Below are positions 1-9,455 of a stretch of DNA of 64,000 nucleotides, in pieces. The number at the start of each line of letters is the position of its first letter. The first letter of the stretch is position 1. The translations under genes and the position numbers were made by a program. The stretch is from Caryophanales bacterium (GTDB lineage: Bacteria; Bacillota; Bacilli; Exiguobacteriales; Exiguobacteriaceae): contig CABIYO010000008.1 of assembly GCA_902362975.1 (NCBI GenBank), positions 20,000 through 83,999 on the forward strand, written 5' to 3'. The notes under the pieces were generated by a model. It was not told the DNA's origin, did not search any database, and saw only the letters and a list, made by a program, of their open reading frames with translations.

Positions 1-455
1 CCGTCTCTGACCTCGCCGCAGTGAGTGACGAGCTCGTCTTCGGTCCGACGATCGAGTTCTCGAACCGGGAAGACGGCTACCTCGGATTGAAAGAGGCGTA
101 CCCGTTCAACTTCCAAGACGTGAAACCGGTCGACGGCGGACTCCGCTACACGGCACTCATGAACAATGAGAGTAACGCCATTGATAGTTTCTCGACAGAT
201 GGTCTATTAAAACGTTTTGACTTGACGGTCCTTGAAGACGATCAACAATTCTTCCCGCCGTATTACGCTGTCCCAATCGTCAGCAATGAGACGTTACAGA
301 AACACCCTGAGCTCGAGGATGTCTTGAATGCGTTGAGCGGCAAAATAACGGATGAGGTCATGCAAGAATTGAACTATCTTGCTGACGTCGAGAAACAACG
401 TCCGGAGAAAGTCGCCCGCGACTTCCTTATCCAAGAAGGATTGATTGAACAATAA
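1..455 (+). CDS. Osmoprotectant (glycine betaine/choline) ABC transporter substrate-binding protein, C-terminal part
   Basis: The reading frame is open from base 3, so the start lies upstream of the window. The visible 150 residues match the C-terminal lobe of OpuBC/OpuCC-type quaternary-amine binding proteins: a VSDELVFG segment, a REDGYLGL segment, an INAFSTDG-like segment (read here as AIDSFSTDG), FFPPYYAVP and KHPELEDVLN. Such proteins capture betaine, choline or carnitine outside the membrane and pass it to the permease. Some homologues are fused to the permease, and the missing N-terminus prevents deciding between the two forms. A strong terminator follows ten bases downstream, so this is the last gene of its operon. 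Family assignment is firm; substrate is inferred. Confidence 0.88.
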   Translation, partial: VSDLAAVSDELVFGPTIEFSNREDGYLGLKEAYPFNFQDVKPVDGGLRYTALMNNESNAIDSFSTDGLLKRFDLTVLEDDQQFFPPYYAVPIVSNETLQKHPELEDVLNALSGKITDEVMQELNYLADVEKQRPEKVARDFLIQEGLIEQ

Positions 456-464
456 ACCTATACG

Positions 465-506
465 AAAGACGACCCTCCCGTTCGAATCGGGAAGGTCGTC
501 TTTTTT
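465..506 (+). terminator. Intrinsic terminator after the osmoprotectant gene
   Basis: A GC-rich stem (AAGACGACC...GGTCGTCTT with an inner TCCCG/CGGGA) is followed by six T on the plus strand. It lies just past the osmoprotectant-binding gene and just before the 3' end of the opposing GGDEF gene. Confidence 0.9.
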
Positions 507-518
507 CTGTGGCCGATT

Positions 519-1679
519 TTAACCTACGTTCGTCGCCTGGCCGACCGAGACGCGGTTGCGCCCACTCTGTTTTGCTTGATAGAGGGCTTGGTCGGCCGCC
601 TCCATCAAGTCGGTCTTATCACCACTTGGCGTTGGCGCATGTTCGGCGACGCCGATGCTGACACTCACTTTTCACAACGGGGTGTACATTTCGTGCGCGA
701 TGTTCAGTTTGAGCACCGCTTGCCGAATTCGTTCCGCGATTTCTTTCGGTTGGCGCGCGTGGCGTGGCCGCAGGAGCACCGCGAACTCTTCGCCTCCATA
801 GCGGGCCGTCATGCCGTCTTCCCCGACCGCCTTGTCGATCACGTTCGCCACCCGTTCAAGGCAAGCGTCTCCGGCCAAATGGCCGTATGTGTCGTTATAC
901 GTCTTGAACGCATCGATATCAAGCAAGAGGAGCGCAAGCACGTCTCCGGTATCGTTCGCTTCGTCCCACATCCGTTCTAACTTCTCGTCAAAAGCTCGAC
1001 GATTCCAAATCCCGGTCAAGGCGTCATGGAGCGAGCGATGGATGAGCGCTTGTTTGCTGCGCTCGAGCCGGAACGTATGCATGAACGTCATCAACAGCAA
1101 CAATGCGATGCCGACGACGATGAAGATGACCCATTTCGCTGAATTCGAGGCAGTTTCACTCCGAAGCGTGGCTTGTTGGATGATGTTGTCGATGTCTTCA
1201 CGAAGGGCCGCATCGACGTCTCGGAACTGGTTGATATAATCGATGCCACTATAGCGACGCGCGTTCGCGGCGATGACGTCCCCCGCCTCGATGAGTTCGA
1301 TTTGCGACGCATGGAACGCCTCCATTTTTTGAATGAGCGGCAACGCCTCGTCTTGAATCAATTCCTGCATGATCGGATGACGCTCGTCGAGTTCACGAAT
1401 AATACGAATCGTCTCCTCCAATGATTGTTTCGTCGCCTCATACTGTTCGAGCGACTGCGCATCTTGGTTATATGTATAGCCCCGGACCGACAGCTCTTGG
1501 TCGAGCAGTAACCGAAACAGCTCCGAGGCAGCGTTCGAAATCGGGATGGCTTCCTCGACAATCCGTCGATTTTCCTGCTCGATGTCCTGAAACGCGCTAT
1601 AGCTCCAGACGCTCGTCAAAAACAATGCCATCAAGGAGATGAGTAAGTATCTTTGCAGTAGCGAGAATTTAGTCTTCAT
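519..1679 (-). pseudogene. Membrane GGDEF (diguanylate cyclase) gene interrupted by an in-frame TGA
   Basis: From ATG at 1679 the protein has a transmembrane segment (about residues 8-28), a mostly helical outer region of about 150 residues, a second membrane segment (183-200) and a GGDEF domain with an intact GGEEF signature at 295-299. Diguanylate cyclases make cyclic-di-GMP. A TGA at 672-674 stops the frame after 335 residues. The same frame continues for about 50 more codons that encode the missing end of the domain (VSVSIGVAEH, then DQALYQAKQSGRNRV) and stops at 519-521. No base is lost, so this is a nonsense change (most simply GGA to TGA), not a frameshift. The shortened product would lack the last strand and helix and is probably inactive. 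No RxxD inhibitory site is visible before GGEEF. Confidence 0.9.
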
Positions 1680-1791
1680 CGTGTCTCTTCCCTTATCCCG
1701 ACATCGGACCGACTTACGGTCTCTTCCTCTTCTACTATCGGCCGTCTCTTCGATCGTCTCAACTAATTTGAATCGATTGGTGCACATTCCC

Positions 1792-1822
1792 ACAAAAAAG
1801 AGAGGATCACCAGGATCCTCTC
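1792..1822 (-). terminator. Terminator of upp
   Basis: On the minus strand GAGAGGATCC and its partner GGATCCTCTC-like arm form a hairpin followed by six T. It sits directly after the upp stop codon. Confidence 0.9.
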
Positions 1823-1835
1823 ATCGGGTTCATGC

Positions 1836-2465
1836 TTATTTTGTTCCGAACAAACGGTCACCTGCGTCCCCAAGCCCAGGAACAATATAACCGTGATCAT
1901 TTAGTTTTTCATCGAGTGCAGCAAGATAAATCTCTACATCCGGATGTTCTGCTTGTACACGCTCTACGCCTTCTGGTGCTGCGCAGAGGCATGCTAACTT
2001 GATTGACTTCGCTCCGTGTTTCTTGAGTGATGCGATCGCATCAACAGCAGAACCACCAGTCGCGAGCATCGGGTCAACGACAATAAAGTCGCGTTCTGTG
2101 ACGTCTGTCGGAAGTTTCAAGTAATATTCGTGTGGTTCAAGCGTTTCCGGATCACGGTAAAGACCGATATGACCGACTTTTACGTTCGGCATCATTTTGA
2201 GGAACCCATCCACCATACCAAGTCCTGCACGTAAAATAGGGACGATTCCCAATTTCTTGCCGGCAATCATCTTTTGCGTGGAAACAGAGACCGGTGTCTC
2301 GATTTCTACGTCTGTTAGGGGTAGGCTGCGCGTGATTTCGTACGCCATAAGTGAAGAAACCTCGTCGACGAGTTCACGGAACTGTTTCGTCCCCGTCTCT
2401 ACTTTACGCATAATCGTCATTTTGTGCTGAATCAAAGGATGGTCATAAACATGTACTTTTCCCAT
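1836..2465 (-). CDS. upp: Uracil phosphoribosyltransferase
   Basis: Pyrimidine salvage enzyme that makes UMP from uracil and PRPP in the cytoplasm. The 209-residue length is normal for Upp. The PRPP-binding loop [10 protein letters not shown] is present, as are PILRAGLGM and the C-terminal PGLGDAGDR motif that contacts uracil. The start ATG has a GAGGAG site nine bases upstream. In B. subtilis upp follows glyA in the same region; here a lipoprotein, a two-component system and other genes separate the two. A dedicated terminator follows. Confidence 0.97.
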   Translation of the reverse strand: MGKVHVYDHPLIQHKMTIMRKVETGTKQFRELVDEVSSLMAYEITRSLPLTDVEIETPVSVSTQKMIAGKKLGIVPILRAGLGMVDGFLKMMPNVKVGHIGLYRDPETLEPHEYYLKLPTDVTERDFIVVDPMLATGGSAVDAIASLKKHGAKSIKLACLCAAPEGVERVQAEHPDVEIYLAALDEKLNDHGYIVPGLGDAGDRLFGTK

Positions 2466-2563
2466 CTTGCTTCACTCCTCTCTCATTCTCTCTCGAGCAT
2501 TGTACCCTAAGTCTGTTGAGATGGGTAGAGCCAACTTCCATTTTATCAAAGGTCAGACGCCAC

Positions 2564-3778
2564 TTATGGATGATTGATTTGGAAATAGTCATTGGCCGGA
2601 AGTTCATACGATTGCGATGTGTGTTGATCGACTAAATAGAGTCCCGTTTCCGTTTTCCATACATCAAAGGATTGCTCGGTCAATTCTTCATACAGATGCA
2701 ACTCTCCTATTTTGACAGCTACAGACGGTTTTTCATGCGGCTGAATATGAGACAAAGCATCAAACAATTCTTGCGTTTTCGGTCCGTCTAACCAGATTGT
2801 ATCTTGATCCGATTCAAACACGGCCAGGCGCGTCTCTCCTTCGGCCGGGCGCATGGACATCTTGTTTGTCACAGGACGACGGACATGCCCCCAGATTTCG
2901 AGGACCGTCCCATATGTTTTCGATAACGACAACGACGTCTCTTCAGCTACATCTTCTTCAATCGGTTGATCCGATAAGATGATGCGTTTCATGAGTTCAC
3001 GGTGATCTCCTTTTAGTGAGGGATCTTCTTCTTTCGGATCGACTTTCATGTAAGGAGCCTCATACATATTCGGAAGAACGAGTTGTCTGAGCGAGGACGC
3101 GTCTCCGATTTGAAGGGTGAGACGATCATTGGCTCGCCTCGTCAAGAAAACATATCCTTCATTTTCTCCGCTTTGAAACGGAAATAGTTTTGGTTCAATG
3201 ATTGGGTCAAGTGTACGCCCGTTTCGAATCGTCTCGAACGTCACATAGATTGCCCCCGTATCCGGCGCCTTATAACGAAAAGCTGAATCGGATATTACTT
3301 CTTCATACGTCTCGTTCAAGTTGAACGTACTTGTAACCGATTTAAGGTCGTCGATACGCTCAAACTCAATCGTCGAAACCACTTCCGACTCTTGAAAACG
3401 CTCTGGTTCAAGCGCTTCAAACGCTTGAATCGGCTCCACGGAAAACGTTCGCTCCATCACCTCATTGCTGTTCGCACAGGTGACATAGCGTTCATCCCCC
3501 GCCGCAAAATATTTCACTGTTTTGGAACCAAGTACTTCATAGAGCGGATGACGAAACGTCACTTCCGCCACCTTGGCTCGTCGCTCTGGCAAGACATCTG
3601 TCGGACGACACTCACAGTATGTAAGCAGTTTCTCTTGAGTTTGCTTCGTTAATAGTATCTCAGGATCTTGCTCGACTCGATAGGAAGACAAAGGACGTAA
3701 TTCGATTGCGTTCAACGTCTCGGCACCACATCCACTCAACAAGATACAACTGAGTAAGATTCCCCAATACGTACGCAT
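2564..3778 (-). CDS. Predicted lipoprotein of unknown function
   Basis: A 404-residue product starting with a typical lipoprotein signal: MRTYW, a hydrophobic stretch, then lipobox LLSGC with Cys17 as the lipidation site. The mature part is rich in charged residues and has no domain I recognise. A pair of cysteines (CEC, about residues 54-56) and one near residue 120 could form disulfides outside the cell. It stands alone: upp lies downstream with about 100 bases between, and the upstream gap is 280 bases. Function unknown; the membrane-anchored extracellular location is well supported by the signal. Confidence 0.8.
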   Translation of the reverse strand: MRTYWGILLSCILLSGCGAETLNAIELRPLSSYRVEQDPEILLTKQTQEKLLTYCECRPTDVLPERRAKVAEVTFRHPLYEVLGSKTVKYFAAGDERYVTCANSNEVMERTFSVEPIQAFEALEPERFQESEVVSTIEFERIDDLKSVTSTFNLNETYEEVISDSAFRYKAPDTGAIYVTFETIRNGRTLDPIIEPKLFPFQSGENEGYVFLTRRANDRLTLQIGDASSLRQLVLPNMYEAPYMKVDPKEEDPSLKGDHRELMKRIILSDQPIEEDVAEETSLSLSKTYGTVLEIWGHVRRPVTNKMSMRPAEGETRLAVFESDQDTIWLDGPKTQELFDALSHIQPHEKPSVAVKIGELHLYEELTEQSFDVWKTETGLYLVDQHTSQSYELPANDYFQINHP

Positions 3779-3935
3779 TGATGTCCCTCCTCATTCCCAA
3801 TTAGGTGGAAATCACCTAAATTTTTCTTGTACATCATAACATATAACCTATTTTTGTGATGATTTCAGAATTATTACGTTTCTGATGATTTGATAATAGC
3901 GGTCCAATCCATTTTATGCTTCAACGTCTAGCCAC

Positions 3936-3973
3936 AAAAAAACGGACTAATCCATCAATAGATTAGTCCTTTT
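3936..3973 (-). terminator. Bidirectional terminator
   Basis: GGACTAATC and GATTAGTCC form a nine-base-pair stem with an eight-base loop. Seven T follow on the minus strand (end of the acidic repeat gene) and four T on the plus strand. The rest of the 3779-4058 gap holds the in-frame tail of the acidic gene described separately, and nothing else I can support. Confidence 0.85.
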
Positions 3974-4058
3974 CATCACACGATCAGTCATTTTTCCGCC
4001 CATCTTCAGATGAGTCATCTTGAGATGAGCTGTCCTGCGAAGAATCATCTCGTTCGTT

Positions 4059-4679
4059 CTAGTCGTCCTCCGATTCACGGTCGACTTCAACAACCTCCCC
4101 TTTTTGATTCAGTTCAAGTTTGACAAGGTCACCGGCACGCGGGGTGTCATCATCGATTTCAGAACGTGTGGCAAGTGGATACACGTTGTCTTTCCCATCG
4201 ATTTTAATCGTGACGTCTTGATTTGTGAGATTGACGAGTGTGCCGTAAACATACGCATCATCCTCACCGCTCTCACGATCCACTTCCTTCACTTCGTCAT
4301 CTCGATTTAATTCGAGTTTTACTCGGTCACCCACTTGCGGTGTATCGTCATCAATTTCAGGTGTCGCCGTTAAAGGGTATGTTGACTCTCTTCCATTGAA
4401 ACTGATGGTGACATCTTCTTTCGATAACTTCACGAGTGTCCCGTATAGTTCGTAGTCGTCTTCCTCTACTCGCGCTGCTGACGAATCATCTGATGCGCTA
4501 CTTGAGTCATCTGATGTAGTAGCGTCATCTTGATTGTCCGTTGATTGATCGTCACTCGCTTGATTGATTGCTTGTGGCACGATGACCGTATCCGTCTGGT
4601 TCCCACTTACGTAAAATCCAACTCCAACAATTGCCATGACGGCTAATAATGCGCCGATGATCCAACCGATGCGTTTCAT
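4059..4679 (-). CDS. Acidic membrane-anchored protein with two tandem copies of a beta-rich domain
   Basis: Start chosen at ATG 4679, eight bases after AGGAGG. An N-terminal membrane segment (IGWIIGALLAVMAIVGVGFY) is followed by a Ser/Asp-rich linker, then two tandem copies of about 60 residues. Both share the order YGTLVxL...DVTI...G...YPL...EIDDDTP..GD.VKLELN..xEVxEVDRES. The second copy ends at a TAG (4059-4061). The same frame continues for 24 more codons of the same Ser/Asp-rich composition to a TGA at 3984-3986, so the gene may once have been longer. The domains lie outside the membrane. No function assigned. Confidence 0.75.
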   Translation of the reverse strand: MKRIGWIIGALLAVMAIVGVGFYVSGNQTDTVIVPQAINQASDDQSTDNQDDATTSDDSSSASDDSSAARVEEDDYELYGTLVKLSKEDVTISFNGRESTYPLTATPEIDDDTPQVGDRVKLELNRDDEVKEVDRESGEDDAYVYGTLVNLTNQDVTIKIDGKDNVYPLATRSEIDDDTPRAGDLVKLELNQKGEVVEVDRESEDD

Positions 4680-4787
4680 GTTCATTTCCTCCTCGTGATG
4701 TGTTCTTCTTAATTTCATCATATGCCTCTTCCGTGAGAGCAGATTTAAGGCTCCATTAGAAGTTGATGAGAAAATGCGAAATGTTCA

Positions 4788-6023
4788 TCAGCGAGTCAAG
4801 AAAAATATACTGCCATCCGGATGATTCGATCTACTTCCGATCGCCCACTCATTCAAGTCCGCCACTTCTTTCGCAATCGCGAGACCAAGACCACTCCCAC
4901 TTCGATCGCGTGCCTCATCCAATCGGTAAAATCGGTCGAACAGCCGATTCCTCACCTCATCCGTTAGAACGGGTCCTCGATCGCGTACCTCAATCCGATC
5001 ACTCTTCAAATGAAGACTCGTCTCTTGCGCATATTTCAAACTATTGTCTAATAGGATGACAAGAATCCGTTGTAACGACTCACGATGACCGAACCAGCTT
5101 CCTGTAGCTTCAATAGGTAACTGGACGCCATGCGACCGTACAAAACGTTCTCCTATGGATTCCCCAAGTTCAGCTAAATCGATTTCTTCTCGCTCCACCT
5201 GTTCGAGTGCAGCGAACCGATTCAATTCGAGCATCGGTTCAATCAAATCATGTCGCATTTGACGCGACTCCGTTAAAATATGGTTGATTGCTTCGGCACG
5301 CACACTCTCATCTGCTTGTCCCCACCGTTGCAATAACTTCGCATAGCCCTCGATGACGGTCAACGGTGTCTTGAGTTCATGTGAAACATCGGCGACGAAA
5401 CGACGTTGTTGCTCCATCGTTCCTTCGACCCGCTCGATCATATGGTTAAATCCGTTCGAAAGGGTTGTCACTTCATCTTGTCGATCATCTACTTCGATTG
5501 TCTCTAACTTACCGGACTCCGTGATGCGCTCCATCGTCTCTGTCAATCGACGTAACGGCGACAGACCTTGACGTAAAATCCACCACGTCCCGAGGAAGGT
5601 CAAAAGAACGGCAAGGAAGAACATGACGAGAAAAATGGTTGCGAGCGCTTGAATCGTATTGCTCACATCTTGATCTTGAAAGCCGAACGCCAATCCATCC
5701 GTCGTCGCGACCACAAACCAATCATCGATGAGGGCCGGTTCCCCGTAATTGATGGGAAACGTCGTTCCGTCCGGCACTTCTCCCCCAATGATTCCCCATT
5801 CGCCGTTTTCTTGACGTTCTAACACGACACTATCCTCATGAAGTGACAAGACCGCATCGCTATTCCGGACATCTTCTTCTAATAGATTTAACGCCTGCAG
5901 TAACACGTCAAAACGCGAATCGACAATTTCCTGCCTGGCGACGAACCAGGTCACACCAAAGGAGACGAGAAGAAGCAATAACATGAACCCTGTCATCGCC
6001 CATGCAATTTTTGTTCGCAGCAT
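4788..6023 (-). CDS. Two-component sensor histidine kinase
   Basis: A 411-residue membrane kinase of the EnvZ/ArlS/YkoH type. Membrane segments lie at about residues 6-29 and 124-148, enclosing an extracellular sensor region of about 95 residues. A HAMP linker follows, then the dimerisation box FVADVSHELKTPL with His215 as the phosphorylation site, an N box (LLDNSLKY), and ATP-lid motifs ending in GSGLGLAIAKEV. The G1 box reads VRDRGP, a little unlike the usual DxGxG. It starts three bases after the response-regulator stop codon, so the two genes are one operon. The stimulus is unknown. Confidence 0.93.
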   Translation of the reverse strand: MLRTKIAWAMTGFMLLLLLVSFGVTWFVARQEIVDSRFDVLLQALNLLEEDVRNSDAVLSLHEDSVVLERQENGEWGIIGGEVPDGTTFPINYGEPALIDDWFVVATTDGLAFGFQDQDVSNTIQALATIFLVMFFLAVLLTFLGTWWILRQGLSPLRRLTETMERITESGKLETIEVDDRQDEVTTLSNGFNHMIERVEGTMEQQRRFVADVSHELKTPLTVIEGYAKLLQRWGQADESVRAEAINHILTESRQMRHDLIEPMLELNRFAALEQVEREEIDLAELGESIGERFVRSHGVQLPIEATGSWFGHRESLQRILVILLDNSLKYAQETSLHLKSDRIEVRDRGPVLTDEVRNRLFDRFYRLDEARDRSGSGLGLAIAKEVADLNEWAIGSRSNHPDGSIFFLTR

Positions 6024-6026
6024 CGG

Positions 6027-6704
6027 TCACTCACCACGCTTCAACATATAGCCGACACCGCGAACCGTTTGAATCCAAGAGCCGGTCAGTTTTTTCCTGA
6101 CGTATCGGACATACACATCCACGACGTTCGTATCCCCATAATAGTCGAATCCCCACACGTGTTCGACGAGTTGGTCACGCGTCAAAACGCGCTCCGGATT
6201 CTCTAAAAAGAAAAGCAACAAGTCAAACTCACGTCGAGTCAAATCTACTTTCCTTTCGTCACAATATACTTCATGACGATTCACGTCGACAGTCAATGCC
6301 TCATATGTCAACACCTGTTCGGAATGGTCTTGGCGAACAAGCTGGCGCATTCGTAAAAATGCACGAATCCGTGCGAGCACTTCTTCTATTTCAAATGGTT
6401 TTGTGATGTAATCATCTGCGCCAAGATCGAGTCCACTCACTTTATCGTATCGATCGCCACGGGCCGTCACCATCAAAACGGGTAACAAAGGTCGCTCTTC
6501 TTTCAGACGACGGACGACCTCGAGTCCACTCATTTGAGGCAACATCACGTCAAGCAACACGAGGTCGACATCGTCAGCGAGCGCTCGTTCCAGACCGGTA
6601 CGACCGTCTGTCGCCACCATGACCGCGTACCCCGCGTGCTTCAATTCCAACTCCAGTAATCGCGCAATCTTCGAATCATCTTCTACGACGAGAATCGTCT
6701 GCAT
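6027..6704 (-). CDS. OmpR/PhoB-family response regulator
   Basis: The ATG at 6704 is preferred because AGGAG lies eight bases upstream; an in-frame GTG at 6713 overlaps that site. The receiver domain has acidic residues VVEDD, the phospho-acceptor Asp52 (LLDVMLP), Thr in VTARG and Lys in ITKPF. The C-terminal winged helix ends with RTVRGVGYMLK-like TVRGVGYML. It should bind DNA when phosphorylated by the kinase immediately downstream. A terminator at 6721-6748 separates this pair from the small membrane gene upstream, so transcription should begin within about 20 to 60 bases of the RBS or pass through that terminator. Confidence 0.95.
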   Translation of the reverse strand: MQTILVVEDDSKIARLLELELKHAGYAVMVATDGRTGLERALADDVDLVLLDVMLPQMSGLEVVRRLKEERPLLPVLMVTARGDRYDKVSGLDLGADDYITKPFEIEEVLARIRAFLRMRQLVRQDHSEQVLTYEALTVDVNRHEVYCDERKVDLTRREFDLLLFFLENPERVLTRDQLVEHVWGFDYYGDTNVVDVYVRYVRKKLTGSWIQTVRGVGYMLKRGE

Positions 6705-6720
6705 CCTGCTCACTCCTTTG

Positions 6721-6748
6721 AAAAAACGCCGAGCGGTTCGCTCGACGT
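6721..6748 (-). terminator. Terminator between small membrane gene and response regulator
   Basis: CGTCGAGCG/GCTCGGCG stem followed by six T on the minus strand. It lies between the stop of the 82-residue membrane protein gene and the regulator start, so it may act as a partial terminator or attenuator within a single unit. Confidence 0.75.
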
Positions 6749-6769
6749 ATTGTTATTCACTTCCCGAAT

Positions 6770-7018
6770 TCAATCTGTAAAAAACAGACGAACCCCTTCC
6801 GGAATGGCTTGCTCGATTCGTCTTTCTAGATCATCTTCCCATTCATCCCACGTCGTATCGACAAGTTCCATCTGCTGTTCGACTTCCAGCGCCGCTAGCG
6901 ATAGTTGCGACAGGCTAGATTGTCCAGGTGAAGTGAAGAATAAAAATCCGGCAAGTCCGATTCCCATAAGTCCGATCGCCAATAACGTTGTTCCAATGGT
7001 TTTCATTACACGTTTCAT
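6770..7018 (-). CDS. Small single-pass membrane protein, 82 residues
   Basis: ATG preceded by GGAGGG with eight bases of spacing. Residues 5-29 form one hydrophobic segment; the rest is acidic (DTTWDEWEDDLERR) and probably lies outside the membrane. It is immediately upstream of and co-directional with the two-component genes, so it may be a target or accessory of that system, which is inference from position only. I do not recognise a family. Confidence 0.65.
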   Translation of the reverse strand: MKRVMKTIGTTLLAIGLMGIGLAGFLFFTSPGQSSLSQLSLAALEVEQQMELVDTTWDEWEDDLERRIEQAIPEGVRLFFTD

Positions 7019-7092
7019 GCACGCATCCCTCCTACCTCAAATCATACGACAGGAAAACGAGAAATCGTGGTGTACTCCATTAGAATTTCATG

Positions 7093-7120
7093 AGAAAAGG
7101 CGCTACTTCCGTAGCACCTT
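7093..7120 (-). terminator. Terminator overlapping the stop codon of the TPR-like gene
   Basis: On the minus strand AAGGTGCTAC and GTAGCGCCTT form a hairpin followed by TTTTC. It ends the glyA/7119-8066 transcription unit. Confidence 0.75.
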
Positions 7121-8066
7121 ACTCTTCGAGCACGGACTTCGCAATCGGTGCCCAATACGTCCCTTCCATCTCCGAAACGGTCGTCAACGTTTCACGATAG
7201 GCCGGGTCATTCGCTTTTTTCTCGGCAATCCCTTTCATCCAAAGGACATCCGCCTTATAACCTGATTCTGGATACGACTTGAGATAAGCCGCATAGTCCG
7301 CAATGTCCGCTTCTCCCAATTTATTGTCGACAAGAAGTCGATAAAACCCAACTGCTTGTTCTTGTCCGACTTTCGCTTTTCCACCTAATAGGCGGTCGGC
7401 TTTTTCATACTGTTTGTCTTGAACGAGTGATTCTACCTCAGCCAGCGGTACAACATCCGTTGATGTGTCCGGTGCTTCTTCAGTTGATTCCTTTGGCGTC
7501 TGTTCGTCCGCATCTTGAAGTTTCTCATTCTCTTCTTCGAGTCGGGCGACTTCTGCCTCGAGCTCTTCAAGGCGTTCCGCGAGTGCTTCTTCTTCTGTCA
7601 CCGTCTCGACAACGACTTCGTCCGGCTCGTCCGGCGTGACGACCGGCGGTTCGGTATCTGGCCAAAATATGAGCGCTATAGCCGCAAGACCGACCACAAG
7701 CGGGAGTCCGAGCCACTTCTTATCGAACTTGAACGCCTGTCGCCATTCGGCTAAATCCGAATGTTGGATGACAGCCGACGAGAACGAACGAAAGCGGCGC
7801 TTGGCCGCTTTTTTCCCGTTCGCCTTTACTTCTAGCGCAAGACCTAGTCGATGGAAAGCAGCAGGCACTTTCATCCCGAGGAGCGGCACGATTCGTTCAC
7901 TCGCTTCTTCATAATAGCCATGGTCGAGGAGCGTCGTGATGACACCGAACTCACTGGCGACAAGACGGAAAGACGGATCGTATTCCCCTTTACGAGCCAA
8001 CCATTCTGTCATATCGAACAACGGAAGTTCGGATAGCTCTCGTTCTGCTAGTGTCCGAATATCCAT
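7119..8066 (-). CDS. Bitopic membrane protein with coiled coil and TPR-like C-terminus
   Basis: A 315-residue product. The N-terminal 115 residues are probably cytoplasmic. One membrane segment follows (WLGLPLVVGLAAIALIFW, about 119-136), then an acidic Pro-rich stretch, a heptad-rich coiled coil (EEALAERLEELEAEVARL, about 160-190) and a C-terminal alpha-helical region (about 220-315) of the tetratricopeptide style. It begins only four bases after the glyA stop codon, so the two are co-transcribed. Such architecture suggests an envelope scaffold. The function is unknown and I do not recognise a named family. Confidence 0.75.
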   Translation of the reverse strand: MDIRTLAERELSELPLFDMTEWLARKGEYDPSFRLVASEFGVITTLLDHGYYEEASERIVPLLGMKVPAAFHRLGLALEVKANGKKAAKRRFRSFSSAVIQHSDLAEWRQAFKFDKKWLGLPLVVGLAAIALIFWPDTEPPVVTPDEPDEVVVETVTEEEALAERLEELEAEVARLEEENEKLQDADEQTPKESTEEAPDTSTDVVPLAEVESLVQDKQYEKADRLLGGKAKVGQEQAVGFYRLLVDNKLGEADIADYAAYLKSYPESGYKADVLWMKGIAEKKANDPAYRETLTTVSEMEGTYWAPIAKSVLEE

Positions 8067-8070
8067 TGAC

Positions 8071-9324
8071 TCAGCCTCGTTCAGGGTAAAGCGGGAACTT
8101 CGCCGTTAACGATCGCACGTCTTGAAGTGCTTCCGCGATGACCGCATCGTCTTCATGTTGTTTCAGCACACGTCCGATGAGACGTGCCACTTCTTTCATA
8201 TCCGCTTCTTTGAAGCCACGAGTCGTCATTGCAGCCGTTCCGAGACGGATTCCGCTTGTGACAAACGGTGATGCCGGGTCGAATGGAATCGTGTTTTTAT
8301 TGACTGTGATTCCCGCTGCATCTAGTGCATGCTCAGCCGCTTTACCTGTGATATCGATTCCTCGAAGGTCGACGAGCAAGAGGTGATTGTCCGTTCCGCC
8401 CGATACGATGCGGAGTCCCTCTTCTTCAAGGCCTACAGCAAGTGCTTGCGCATTCGCAATGACTTGACGTTGGTAATCTTTGAATTCCGGTTGGAGTGCC
8501 TCACCGAACGCGACCGCTTTCGCTGCGATGACGTGCATGAGCGGTCCTCCTTGAATCCCTGGGAAAATCGACTTATCGATCGCTTTGGCGAACTCTTCTT
8601 TACAAAGAATCATCCCTCCACGTGGTCCACGAAGCGTCTTGTGCGTCGTCGTCGTGACGAAGTGCGCATGCTCGACCGGGTTCGGGTGAAGCCCTGCTGC
8701 CACGAGTCCAGCGATGTGTGCCATATCGACCATAAGGTAAGCATCGACACTGTCCGCGATCTCACGGAATTTCGCGAAGTCAATCGTACGTGGGTATGCT
8801 GACGCTCCCGCGACAATCAATTTCGGCTTATGTTCTTTCGCAAGTGCAGCGACGACGTCATAATCGATGTGTTCTGTCTCTTTGTCTACACCGTATTCGA
8901 CGAAGTTATATTGCACACCTGAGAAGTTGACCGGACTCCCGTGCGTCAAGTGACCACCATGAGACAAGTTCATTCCGAGAACAGTATCTCCTGCTTCTAG
9001 CACCGTGAAGTAGACCGCCATGTTCGCTTGTGCGCCCGAGTGTGGTTGTACGTTCGCATGTTCTGCACCGAACAATTCTTTCGCACGGTCACGCGCCAAG
9101 TTCTCAGCGACGTCGACAAACTCACAGCCACCGTAGTAACGGCGTCCCGGATATCCTTCGGCATATTTGTTCGTCAATACGCCTCCTTGCGCTTCCATGA
9201 CCGCTTCTGAAACAAAGTTTTCTGAAGCGATGAGTTCGATGTTGTCGCGCTGACGACCGAGCTCGTGTTGCATTGCCTCAAACAATTCCGCATCCTGCAC
9301 TTTCAACTTCGTCGTGTTTACCAT
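8071..9324 (-). CDS. glyA: Serine hydroxymethyltransferase
   Basis: Interconverts serine and glycine while charging tetrahydrofolate with a one-carbon unit; PLP-dependent and cytoplasmic. The 417-residue length is normal. The PLP lysine lies in [15 protein letters not shown], and the conserved [14 protein letters not shown] and [15 protein letters not shown] segments are intact. ATG is preceded by AGAGGGGG. It is divergent from the esterase gene upstream, across about 130 bases. Confidence 0.98.
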   Translation of the reverse strand: MVNTTKLKVQDAELFEAMQHELGRQRDNIELIASENFVSEAVMEAQGGVLTNKYAEGYPGRRYYGGCEFVDVAENLARDRAKELFGAEHANVQPHSGAQANMAVYFTVLEAGDTVLGMNLSHGGHLTHGSPVNFSGVQYNFVEYGVDKETEHIDYDVVAALAKEHKPKLIVAGASAYPRTIDFAKFREIADSVDAYLMVDMAHIAGLVAAGLHPNPVEHAHFVTTTTHKTLRGPRGGMILCKEEFAKAIDKSIFPGIQGGPLMHVIAAKAVAFGEALQPEFKDYQRQVIANAQALAVGLEEEGLRIVSGGTDNHLLLVDLRGIDITGKAAEHALDAAGITVNKNTIPFDPASPFVTSGIRLGTAAMTTRGFKEADMKEVARLIGRVLKQHEDDAVIAEALQDVRSLTAKFPLYPERG

Positions 9325-9455
9325 GTGAAGACCCCCTCTAAATGTCTAAAAATCAACACCCCCATCGTACCACACGCTTGTTTTTTTGGGTATCGCAATA
9401 ATCTGATGAAAAGTTGGGTATCATTAATAGGAATGTAACTATGAGGAGGCCACTT

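Noticed and set aside
672..674. TGA as selenocysteine codon in the GGDEF gene
   Set aside because: GGDEF domains have no Cys/Sec at this position, and no SECIS-like hairpin stands out just downstream; a Gly-to-stop mutation is simpler.
576..980. Plus-strand frame of 134 codons opposite the GGDEF gene
   Set aside because: It is the antisense shadow of a conserved GGDEF domain and has no RBS or homology.
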